Both the position numbers and the translations under genes were made by a program. From Niastella vici (lineage in GTDB: Bacteria > Bacteroidota > Bacteroidia > Chitinophagales > Chitinophagaceae): a stretch of 64,000 nucleotides of DNA. Below the pieces are notes generated by a model. That model did no database searches, was not told the origin of the DNA, and worked only from the letters and a program-made list of their open reading frames with translations. The stretch lies in contig NZ_LVYD01000113.1 in assembly GCF_002077945.1 (NCBI RefSeq), positions 62,001 to 126,000 on the forward strand, written 5' to 3'. Below are positions 18,274 through 24,700 of this stretch, one piece after another (position 1 is the stretch's first letter; every line of letters begins with the position of its first letter).

Positions 18274-18882
18274 TCATATCTTTATCCAGAACTTTAACAG
18301 GTTATCAAAATGTGTTTCAGCCAACTTGTAGCAGGGCGGTATTTCATCGCCCCAACTGCAATAAGTTGCCACTCTTGTACCAACGCGCATTCTCTCTAAT
18401 TGATTATACAGGTAAATGCTATAATAGTTATACAATTCATTCGAATAAACGATCTCATTATCTATCTTTTCGGCGCCATCCAGGTTTTCAAAAAAAGCAT
18501 TGTAGAAATAGAAATGATCATACTCACAAAGATTAAGCTGGGTAAAATTGCGATGCAGGAAATGTACATTTTGAAACCCCAGTTTTTTCCGGGCCAGTTC
18601 GGCATGTTCAATCAACTCTTTTCGTTGCTCAACCCCAAAAAACGAAACAGCCGGTTTATAAAACGCTCCGGCCAAACAGAATTTGCCTACCCCACTGCCG
18701 ATATCCAACACTTTTACCTGATCGTTTTGCGCCAGGTATGATACCACTTTTTGTGTAATGTATAGTGGGGACCAATGCATGCGCGACAATGCTCTTATGG
18801 GTTCCGGATATAGTTGAAGCATTTTAGCATCGGTACTAAACCAATTTTCCAAACGAAGCGGTGTTTTAAGGGTAGGCTTCAT
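18274..18882 (-). CDS. Class I SAM-dependent methyltransferase (paralog 2)
   Basis: A 202-residue Rossmann-fold methyltransferase. The SAM-binding motif I is VLDIGSGVGKFC (residues 58-69), motif II is FFGVEQRKELIEHA, and FYFYNAFFENL takes the post-II position. The DIGSGVG loop and the following GVEQR resemble the DOT1-like group, but the substrate is unknown. I start at the ATG at 18882 because this gives the same N-terminus and length as the paralog at 19368-19979; the longer frame would run into the DUF983 gene. The two proteins are about half identical over their length and flank the DUF983 gene in one leftward operon (16- and 19-base gaps). Confidence 0.85.
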   Translation of the reverse strand: MKPTLKTPLRLENWFSTDAKMLQLYPEPIRALSRMHWSPLYITQKVVSYLAQNDQVKVLDIGSGVGKFCLAGAFYKPAVSFFGVEQRKELIEHAELARKKLGFQNVHFLHRNFTQLNLCEYDHFYFYNAFFENLDGAEKIDNEIVYSNELYNYYSIYLYNQLERMRVGTRVATYCSWGDEIPPCYKLAETHFDNLLKFWIKI

Positions 18883-18898
18883 AAAATGTGTTGTAATT

Positions 18899-19348
18899 TT
18901 AATTGAGCTGCATTTCACTTTCAGTAGCATCCGTTTTTTCTGCGTGCCAGTTTGCATTATAACGTACAAAAAACGATAACCATATTGCCCTGGACAATCG
19001 CATTAAATAGGGCTGTAACAAAACCAATAACCCTATATTTATTCCCAACCACCAAAAAAATCTATTATCATTCACCGACATCCCTATCAATACCCACCAA
19101 GCAACGAATGTAGTTACGGATAATGCCACTGTTAAAGCATAACTAACATATCCCGTACCATAATAAAACCCCACTTCTAATTCCATACGCTGATCACAGA
19201 CCGGGCATTTATCATGCATCTTCATTACATGTTTCAATTTGTAAGCACTCCGCACCTGAAACATATCGCCTGACCGGCAGCGCGCACACTTATTATGAAG
19301 CAGACTCCATAAATAACCAGGCTTTTGATCTTTTTTATCGGCACACAT
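18899..19348 (-). CDS. DUF983 zinc-ribbon membrane protein
   Basis: A 149-residue inner-membrane protein of the DUF983 family. Two Cys pairs, C21-x2-C24 and C48-x2-C51, build a cytoplasmic zinc-ribbon-like head. Two membrane helices follow (SYALTVALSVTTFVAWWVLI and FFWWLGINIGLLVLLQPYLM). The family has no agreed function. It lies between two paralogous methyltransferases in the same orientation with short gaps, so the three probably work in one pathway. Confidence 0.85.
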   Translation of the reverse strand: MCADKKDQKPGYLWSLLHNKCARCRSGDMFQVRSAYKLKHVMKMHDKCPVCDQRMELEVGFYYGTGYVSYALTVALSVTTFVAWWVLIGMSVNDNRFFWWLGINIGLLVLLQPYLMRLSRAIWLSFFVRYNANWHAEKTDATESEMQLN

Positions 19349-19367
19349 ACTTTTAGCTGTTTTTTTA

Positions 19368-19979
19368 TTACAACACCTTTATCCAGAATTTTAATAACGT
19401 TTCTACCTGTGAATCTACCAAATGATAATCCGGCGGTATTTTATTATCCAGGCAATGAAAAGTAGCCACCCTTGTTCCCGCAGGCATTTCTTTGAGCTTT
19501 TTATACAACTGTTTATGATAAAAATTGAACAGGTAGGTTGAGTAGGTTATATTATCGTCGATCTTCTCATTATCCAACAGGTTTTCATAAAATGAGTTAA
19601 AGAAATAAAAATGGTGGTATTGCCTGAAGTCGAGCTCGGTAATATTGGAATGGATAAAATGAACATTTTGCAATCCGAGTACCTCCCGGGCGTTTTCGGC
19701 ATGCTCCACAAGATCTTTGCGTTGCTCAACGCCGTAAAAAGAAGCATGCGGTTTATAATAGGCGCCGGCTAAACAAAACTTACCAACTCCACTTCCAATA
19801 TCCAGTACTTTAACACCCGGATGTGTTACCAGAAATGGCGCCACCAGCCGGGCAATATGTACTGGCGTCCAATGCCTGGCCGCCAGTAATTGAATAGTTT
19901 CAGGATATAATTTATTTAATTGGGCATCTTTGCTAAACCAGTGATCTATTGAATTGGGGTAAGTTTGCGGTTGATACAT
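19368..19979 (-). CDS. Class I SAM-dependent methyltransferase (paralog 1)
   Basis: A 203-residue methyltransferase, first gene of the leftward MT-DUF983-MT operon. Motif I is VLDIGSGVGKFCLAGA, followed by FYGVEQRKDLVEHAENAR; FYFFNSFYENLLDNEKIDD is shared almost word for word with the paralog at 18274-18882. The DIGSGVG signature recalls DOT1-like methyltransferases, but I cannot assign a substrate. An exact -7 element (TACTTTTG) ends 7 bases upstream of the ATG, and a palindrome lies a further 33 bases upstream. The gene therefore probably has its own regulated promoter. Confidence 0.87.
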   Translation of the reverse strand: MYQPQTYPNSIDHWFSKDAQLNKLYPETIQLLAARHWTPVHIARLVAPFLVTHPGVKVLDIGSGVGKFCLAGAYYKPHASFYGVEQRKDLVEHAENAREVLGLQNVHFIHSNITELDFRQYHHFYFFNSFYENLLDNEKIDDNITYSTYLFNFYHKQLYKKLKEMPAGTRVATFHCLDNKIPPDYHLVDSQVETLLKFWIKVL

Positions 19980-19986
19980 ATTTGTA

Positions 19987-19994
19987 CAAAAGTA
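19987..19994 (-). promoter_or_regulatory. Bacteroidota -7 element TACTTTTG for methyltransferase 1
   Basis: On the minus strand this is an exact TAnnTTTG match, 7 bases before the ATG at 19979. The transcript would therefore have almost no leader. No TTTG -33 box is present about 20 bases upstream, which fits a promoter that needs an activator. Confidence 0.5.
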
Positions 19995-20026
19995 CCTTGT
20001 TTATTAACCGCTCACAGCAGGTCATT

Positions 20027-20044
20027 GTCACTCCAAAAAGTGAC
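20027..20044. promoter_or_regulatory. Palindromic operator candidate (Crp/Fnr type)
   Basis: GTCACT-ccaaaa-AGTGAC is a perfect 6-bp inverted repeat in the 89-base gap between the Crp/Fnr regulator gene and methyltransferase 1. Its centre is about 54 bases upstream of the start expected from the TACTTTTG element. A second overlapping half-site pair TGAC-N4-GTCA (20041-20052) is present. The geometry suits a Crp/Fnr dimer, and the neighbouring regulator is the obvious candidate. Confidence 0.4.
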
Positions 20045-20068
20045 TTTTGTCAATTTTTAATGCAGGAA

Positions 20069-20776
20069 TTATTTATAATTGGCAATTTTTATAAGCTGGT
20101 TAACATCATGTACAATTATCTTCCGGCCCTTTGTTTCAACGATACCAGCCTCTTTAAATTCGGCCAAAATACGTACGGTAGTTTCACGGGCAGTGCCTAC
20201 AATATTGGCCAGGTCGTCGCGGCTGATATTGATCTCTACCGGCATGCCTGGTTGAAAATTAACTTTATACTTTTCTCTTAAGACTATCAATTGCAAAGCC
20301 AGTCGTTCCCTAACCGATTTTTGCGCAAAAACCGAAAGGCTGTTGGCTAATACAGCGAATTCATGACTTAAAGTTTTCAGCAAGCGTTTACTTAATACGG
20401 AGGACTGTTGCAAAACGTTTAAAAAATCTTCCCTGGGAATAAATGCGATCCTGCTTTTTTCCAGTGCGGAGGCAGAATCGGGATAGCGGTCTTCAGAAAG
20501 AATGGCATGGTAACCTAAGATCTCGCCCTGGTTGGCTACATAAATGATATGCTCCCTACCCTCTTTGTCTACTTTATACTTTTTTACTTTTCCGTCAATA
20601 ATGTAAAAAATACCGGCGGGATAGGCGGCTTCCCTGAAAATGATCTCCCCCTTTGAATATAGCTGTTCCGTTTTATTGGCGGTGAGTAAAGCAAAATCCT
20701 CAGGGGGCAAATCCATTAAAATAGATTCGCTTTTAAAGTCCCATTTATCAATTGGAAAAATGCCGCGTATACTCAT
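20069..20776 (-). CDS. Crp/Fnr-family transcriptional regulator
   Basis: A 235-residue one-component regulator. The N-terminal cyclic-nucleotide-binding-like beta-roll (about 20-140) includes YSKGEIIFREAAYPAGIFYI and HIIYVANQGEILGY. A dimerisation helix and a winged helix-turn-helix follow, with recognition region ISRDDLANIVGTARETTVRILAEF. There is no Fnr-type cysteine cluster, so it is not an oxygen-sensing iron-sulfur protein; the effector is unknown. It lies upstream of the MT-DUF983-MT operon, whose promoter region carries a palindrome suited to this family. Confidence 0.92.
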   Translation of the reverse strand: MSIRGIFPIDKWDFKSESILMDLPPEDFALLTANKTEQLYSKGEIIFREAAYPAGIFYIIDGKVKKYKVDKEGREHIIYVANQGEILGYHAILSEDRYPDSASALEKSRIAFIPREDFLNVLQQSSVLSKRLLKTLSHEFAVLANSLSVFAQKSVRERLALQLIVLREKYKVNFQPGMPVEINISRDDLANIVGTARETTVRILAEFKEAGIVETKGRKIIVHDVNQLIKIANYK

Positions 20777-20783
20777 CTGACGG

Positions 20784-20791
20784 CAAATTTA
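20784..20791 (-). promoter_or_regulatory. Bacteroidota -7 element TAAATTTG for the Crp/Fnr gene
   Basis: An exact TAnnTTTG match on the minus strand, ending 7 bases before the ATG at 20776, the same spacing as for methyltransferase 1. Transcription would start at or within a few bases of the start codon. Confidence 0.5.
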
Positions 20792-20836
20792 CCTTATTTA
20801 AGGCTGTTTCAGGAGATATTTACAACAGCCGTGAAT

Positions 20837-21427
20837 TTACTGCAGCTGCGCCTTCAGCCACGCTATATTCTTTTCCTTGCCGGCATTCAGGAGATACTGG
20901 CAATAGGGCGTATAAAACCGGTGCACCTCTAAAAAACGGAGTGTTTGTACAGGCTGGTTAGCCAATTTGGTATGCAGGCGCGACTCATTTTCCTGCCACA
21001 CCAGTTTATTGAGACTTTTAAAAGTATCTGTACCCAAATGATATGTATCTGCATCGCAGATTATTTTTTCGAGCAGCGAGTTGGGTTTTGCGGGCATTTT
21101 GGTTGACAATATGCAGGCCGTGATTGCTTCAGCGGTTGCCGGTTCAATGGGAAACGCAGCCAGGAATTCCAACATCAATTGTACACTTTTTTCTTCGTGG
21201 TGCCCCCCATCACCAAACAAATAGCCCGTATCATGAAACCAGGCAGCGCTTACAACAATAAAGAGGTCGTCATTATCGAGCCGGTTATGATAGCTTATTT
21301 CATAGGCATGAGCCACTACCTGTTGCGTATGCGCAAAATTGTGATATAATAATTGCGGCCGGTGATAGGTATCGAATAAATTCTTCACATACATCTCGAC
21401 GGCTCCTAACAGGGATCTTTTTTCCAT
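20837..21427 (-). CDS. HD-domain metal-dependent phosphohydrolase
   Basis: A 196-residue cytoplasmic HD-superfamily hydrolase. The metal ligands are visible as H29 and H33 in YHNFAH, the HD pair 65-66 in AAWFHDTGY, and D125/D127 in CDADTYHLG; EEKS follows the HD pair as in the predicted-metal-dependent HD group. Members act on nucleotides or related phosphates; the substrate is unknown. It is leftward, 60 bases upstream of the Crp/Fnr gene, which has its own -7 element. Confidence 0.87.
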   Translation of the reverse strand: MEKRSLLGAVEMYVKNLFDTYHRPQLLYHNFAHTQQVVAHAYEISYHNRLDNDDLFIVVSAAWFHDTGYLFGDGGHHEEKSVQLMLEFLAAFPIEPATAEAITACILSTKMPAKPNSLLEKIICDADTYHLGTDTFKSLNKLVWQENESRLHTKLANQPVQTLRFLEVHRFYTPYCQYLLNAGKEKNIAWLKAQLQ

Positions 21428-21483
21428 GCGTAATAAAAGACAAATCTTCTGTGCAATTCTGAAGACATTCTAAAGTATCCTTC

Positions 21484-22503
21484 TTAATACATCTTCCTTA
21501 TCTCCTCTGCCGTTAACCGTAAAAACCGGGCAGCGTTATTAAACAGGATATCGCGCTTTTGATTGTTGCTCAGGAACTTAGCCTGGTTAATAGTTTGTAT
21601 GCCGGCTTCAATAGCGCCCGGCCAGATCATATTATCAGAACCAAACAGTATCCGTTTGCCAAACCCGGCATTCACCAGGCGTTCGAGGTAAAAATAAAAT
21701 TCCTTTTTGGGGATCATAAAACAAATGGCTGCCACATCAACATACAATTGCGGATGTGTATACAGGGTAGCCAGCATATCATCGAGCATGGGCCAGCCGG
21801 CATGCATGGCATATACCCGTAATTTGGGATGCCGCAGCAAGGCTTCTTCCAATCCCAATGCGCTGTGCAGGCGCGCCCGGTAACGGGGTGAACCGAGATA
21901 GGGCGCACCAGGCGCACCACAACCCACATGAATACCAACAGGAACATCGAGCCGCTCTGCCATGGCCAAATATGGTTCGAATAAGGAATCGCCGGGCGAA
22001 TAGCCTTCGTATTGTATGGTGACCTCACCAAAAACTTTGAACTCGCCCGAACGAAAGAGTTTTTCAAGCGAATCAACGGTCAATCCTTCGTGACGCGCAC
22101 TATTAAAATCCCAGTGTATGGAAGGGATGATGCGGTCAGGAGCTTCCTTCTTCCATTTTCTTACAACATCAATATCCCCGCTGGTAATGCCATACACATT
22201 GTTCTTCTTCATAGCGGCGATTGTAAGCTGCCGCAGCGAATCTGTTGTGCCGGGTGAACGAAGCCAGCTGTTGCTCCAGGCATTTGTTCGCAGGGCTGAA
22301 TCAAACACCATGCTGTACTCATTTGCGGCATCAGTAATACCCAGGTCGCGAAAGGGCGCTCCAATACAAGGCGTTGCACCACGACGATCTTTAACCCGTT
22401 CGGCATGTACATGCATATCAATAACAGGCAATGGTTTTGTTTGGGAAAATGAGGCAGATAAAATGAAGTGAGAAATGAATAAAAATAATAAACGTTCTTT
22501 CAT
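21484..22503 (-). CDS. Exported amidohydrolase-family (Amidohydro_2) enzyme
   Basis: A 339-residue metal-dependent hydrolase or decarboxylase with a TIM-barrel fold of the amidohydrolase-2 group. Residues 1-21 are a signal peptide ending in FSQ. Metal-binding and catalytic positions are seen as HVH (31-33) in VIDMHVHAE, the strand VGIHVGCG, YAMHAGW, and the late aspartate in ILFGSDNMIWP. The EEIRKMY end with LTAEE is usual for the group, and its N-terminal NNAARFLRL block contacts the active site. Exported members in Bacteroidota are poorly characterised; the substrate is not known. Confidence 0.88.
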   Translation of the reverse strand: MKERLLFLFISHFILSASFSQTKPLPVIDMHVHAERVKDRRGATPCIGAPFRDLGITDAANEYSMVFDSALRTNAWSNSWLRSPGTTDSLRQLTIAAMKKNNVYGITSGDIDVVRKWKKEAPDRIIPSIHWDFNSARHEGLTVDSLEKLFRSGEFKVFGEVTIQYEGYSPGDSLFEPYLAMAERLDVPVGIHVGCGAPGAPYLGSPRYRARLHSALGLEEALLRHPKLRVYAMHAGWPMLDDMLATLYTHPQLYVDVAAICFMIPKKEFYFYLERLVNAGFGKRILFGSDNMIWPGAIEAGIQTINQAKFLSNNQKRDILFNNAARFLRLTAEEIRKMY

Positions 22504-22716
22504 AATGCAGCGCCGGCTTTCCTTCTATGATTGTAAGCGATTCATTTTCCATAAAGTAACCCGGAATACCGGCGTACCGGAGGTACAATTATGGCCCGTA
22601 ATAAAATGTTCCATTAGAAACAACTTGATCAAAGTCAATATTTATAAATATTTATTACCGGAGTATTATGATATCATTAAAATTATTAATTTACAGCATA
22701 GGATAAGGTTTAATGG
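22504..22716. other. Intergenic stretch leading to a plus-strand terminator
   Basis: About 210 bases between two leftward genes. An 81-codon plus-strand frame (22475-22720) overlaps the amidohydrolase start and has no recognisable feature. The stretch is interesting only because a strong plus-strand terminator follows it at 22739. Confidence 0.35.
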
Positions 22717-22968
22717 TTAATGGTATTTGATTAGTGCAGCCTCCCTCCGGGAGGCTTTTTTTATGGCCCTATATAAGCCAATTACATCTATAGCCGCACG
22801 CACCAACACTAAAAACATAATTACCATCGTTGCAAACAGCGCCCCTACTATTAAAGGTGAGCTCCAGAAACTTTCTTCGTTTAATTGATTAACAGGGGCG
22901 ATAACCTCATTTGCGGAGAGTATATTACAAAGAAGTAATGCAGGAATTGTTAGCAGTACTGATTTCAT
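22717..22968 (-). CDS. Small exported/membrane protein of unknown function
   Basis: An 83-residue protein starting at the ATG at 22968 (MKSVLLTIPALLLCNILSANE). The frame is open three codons further to a TTG, but the ATG has an AAGGGG Shine-Dalgarno-like run about 10 bases upstream. A signal peptide (1-19) is followed by one membrane helix (PLIVGALFATMVIMFLVLVR) and a basic tail (IKKASRREAALIKYH) that would face the cytoplasm. I do not recognise the family. Its ribosome-binding region lies in a perfect 13-bp inverted repeat. Confidence 0.6.
   Translation of the reverse strand: MKSVLLTIPALLLCNILSANEVIAPVNQLNEESFWSSPLIVGALFATMVIMFLVLVRAAIDVIGLYRAIKKASRREAALIKYH
22739..22762 (+). terminator. 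Strong plus-strand terminator inside the 3' end of a minus-strand gene
   Basis: GCCTCCC (22739-22745), loop TCC, GGGAGGC (22749-22755) and seven T. It lies within the last codons of the leftward small membrane protein gene and points the other way. No protein gene on the plus strand ends here. Confidence 0.6.
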
Positions 22969-22978
22969 AAACAGCAAT

Positions 22979-23023
22979 CCCCTTTTATCTGTTAATTAAA
23001 ATTAATATGCCAGATAAAAGGGG
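22979..23023. promoter_or_regulatory. Perfect 13-bp inverted repeat covering the ribosome-binding site
   Basis: CCCCTTTTATCTG (22979-22991) pairs with CAGATAAAAGGGG (23011-23023) around a 19-base AT-rich loop. In the leftward transcript the right-hand strand of the stem contains the AAAAGGGG run about 10 bases before the ATG at 22968. Neither side is followed by a T run, so it is not a normal terminator. Confidence 0.65.
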
Positions 23024-23059
23024 AAAAATATACCACTTATTTCATCGAAAGCGAATAGT

Positions 23060-24103
23060 CTATTGTTTCAAAACTTTTTTGACCACCACGGTTGAACCGT
23101 TATGAAACAAAACAAAATATAATCCGCTGGCAAAGCTACTCATATCAATCGTGGAAGCGTTTGTATTGGCTGGTAACCACAGGTCTTTCATGAGCATTCC
23201 CTGTACGTTCAGGATCTGAACATGGCCATCGGTTGCCACCTGGGGATACTCGATCTTCAGTTTACTTAATACCGGATTTGGCGACAAGCCAAAATCAGTA
23301 CGCTCACCTGGCAATGCCGCCGTTTGAATGCCCAGGTAATCCCAGGCTACAGAAGATGTTGTTCCTTCTGCCACTCTAAATGCATCGAGGTCGGCTGCCG
23401 GGGTATACATGCCGCTTTGAAAGAGCTGCAGGGCATTCCATTGGGGCCCGTAGGGAACTTCGCCGGTAGTGCTTAGGGCAAAGGAGGCTGTACATTTGGA
23501 ACCGGGAGCCGGTTCAGCAACGGTAGAAGGATTCACCCACAGGAACGCCTTATCAGGGCCATCATTCACAATATCGTAGCGTATTACTATTAAATAGGTG
23601 TTGCCGGTGTTATACCTGGCATCGGTGGTGGTAAAAGCAGCATTGCCAATTCCTACAGCAATCCCAAACTGTATCTCCTTACTGGCGCCCGGTTCCTGCT
23701 GTACAAAAAAACGGCAGGCAATATTGGGGGTTAATGCCGTAGTATCGCGCAGCACCAGGTAAAAGAAACCTATATTACTCATTACTTCGTTTACCCGTAT
23801 AACGAAACTTGTAAAAACTGTTTTGCTGGTGGTTGTCTGGATCTTTGCAGAGAATGGTTTGTAGGGGTCTTTACCATCAACATGATCAGTAGTGATATAC
23901 TGCCCGCCGCAGGAATAGGTTGTGTATAGCAACGGACGGGCATCATTAACAACAACCTGAGATCCGGTATTCTCCTCGCCCCACCTACCCTGGCCTTTGA
24001 GGGCGCCATTGGTATAGCCGGTAAAATTTTCATTGAGCACTAACTGTGCATGTACGGTAAGGGCAATAAAAGATACCATGACAAAAGAGTACATCTTTTT
24101 CAT
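23060..24103 (-). CDS. T9SS-exported protein with LamG-like body and type A sorting domain
   Basis: A 347-residue secreted protein. Signal peptide 1-19 (ending in VHA-Q) leads to a beta-rich body of about 230 residues that begins NENFTGYTNGALKGQGRW, a pattern seen in concanavalin-like PEP/T9SS cargo proteins. The last 75 residues are a type IX secretion sorting domain: FGLSPNPVLSKLKIEYP, GHVQILNVQGMLMKDLWLP, and SFASGLYFVLFHNGSTVVVKKVLKQ. The protein would cross the outer membrane through T9SS and be anchored or released. The function of the body is unknown. Confidence 0.88.
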   Translation of the reverse strand: MKKMYSFVMVSFIALTVHAQLVLNENFTGYTNGALKGQGRWGEENTGSQVVVNDARPLLYTTYSCGGQYITTDHVDGKDPYKPFSAKIQTTTSKTVFTSFVIRVNEVMSNIGFFYLVLRDTTALTPNIACRFFVQQEPGASKEIQFGIAVGIGNAAFTTTDARYNTGNTYLIVIRYDIVNDGPDKAFLWVNPSTVAEPAPGSKCTASFALSTTGEVPYGPQWNALQLFQSGMYTPAADLDAFRVAEGTTSSVAWDYLGIQTAALPGERTDFGLSPNPVLSKLKIEYPQVATDGHVQILNVQGMLMKDLWLPANTNASTIDMSSFASGLYFVLFHNGSTVVVKKVLKQ

Positions 24104-24456
24104 CTTAATCGGGATTTTTAAAATGAATAAATAGTCAAGGGTACCTCAATTGTGAGATAGACTAAATGGCATTGTAACTGGCCAAAAATCAGGTGAAAGG
24201 AATTCTACAGGATGTTGGTACGGAACTGTTTGGCGTGAATATTAAGCGAAGTAACTGATCAGAGCGTCTATTATAAATTTAGATAATATTTTCTGAAAAA
24301 GCAAGTGTTTTCAAAACATATTAACAAGGTTCAAATCTACAATACAAAACTCAATGTTTGTTCGCGGATAGCTTTCAATTTTTATGGCCTATAAATTTAT
24401 TGGTGTAAGATCTAAGAGATATTTATTAGTCACAGGAATGTCCTACCGAAGGTTCC

Positions 24457-24514
24457 GTGCAACATTAAGCTTCATCGTTGACGCTTCGTACCCGACGAAG
24501 CTTAGTTGTTGTAC
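24457..24514 (+). repeat. Imperfect inverted repeat with an alternative inner hairpin
   Basis: The left arm (24457-24477, core AAGCTTC) and right arm (24493-24514, core GAAGCTT) pair over about 20 positions with a few mismatches. The inner sequence GCTTCG (24483-24488) can pair with CGAAGC (24496-24501) in the same right arm. Only one of the two stems can form at a time. Confidence 0.55.
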
Positions 24515-24675
24515 GTTGTGCTTTTCTCAAGTCGTTTCGCTATTGGATTTGTGGTGTTTTTGTTCCACATTTTTTATTCTTTGCTTGGTTTTGTAAAAAT
24601 ATAAGCTCAGGAAAGGACGGCCGGCATATCAACTGTAAGGGAAAATTCAATGGAATATTTTTTCAGGACGGTAAT

Positions 24676-24683
24676 TAATTTTG
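24676..24683 (+). promoter_or_regulatory. Bacteroidota -7 element TAATTTTG for the sensor kinase
   Basis: An exact TAnnTTTG match, 17 bases before the ATG at 24701. The position about 20 bases upstream has only a weak -33 box (TGGAAT). Confidence 0.45.
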
Positions 24684-24700
24684 ATTATCTTAATTCATAA

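Larger units (their letters stand above)
24104..24700. other. 597-base divergent intergenic region with mutually exclusive hairpins
   Basis: Lies between the leftward T9SS protein and the rightward sensor kinase. Short frames here (for example 24384-24596) have no support. It contains a long imperfect inverted repeat at 24457-24514 and an exact TAnnTTTG element at 24676. Confidence 0.5.

Noticed and set aside
22475-22720. 81-codon plus-strand frame
   Set aside because: Overlaps the amidohydrolase start on the other strand and has no recognisable composition or start signal.
24384-24678. Two plus-strand frames before the sensor kinase
   Set aside because: They arise from the T-rich intergenic sequence and inverted repeat; no domain or conserved start.
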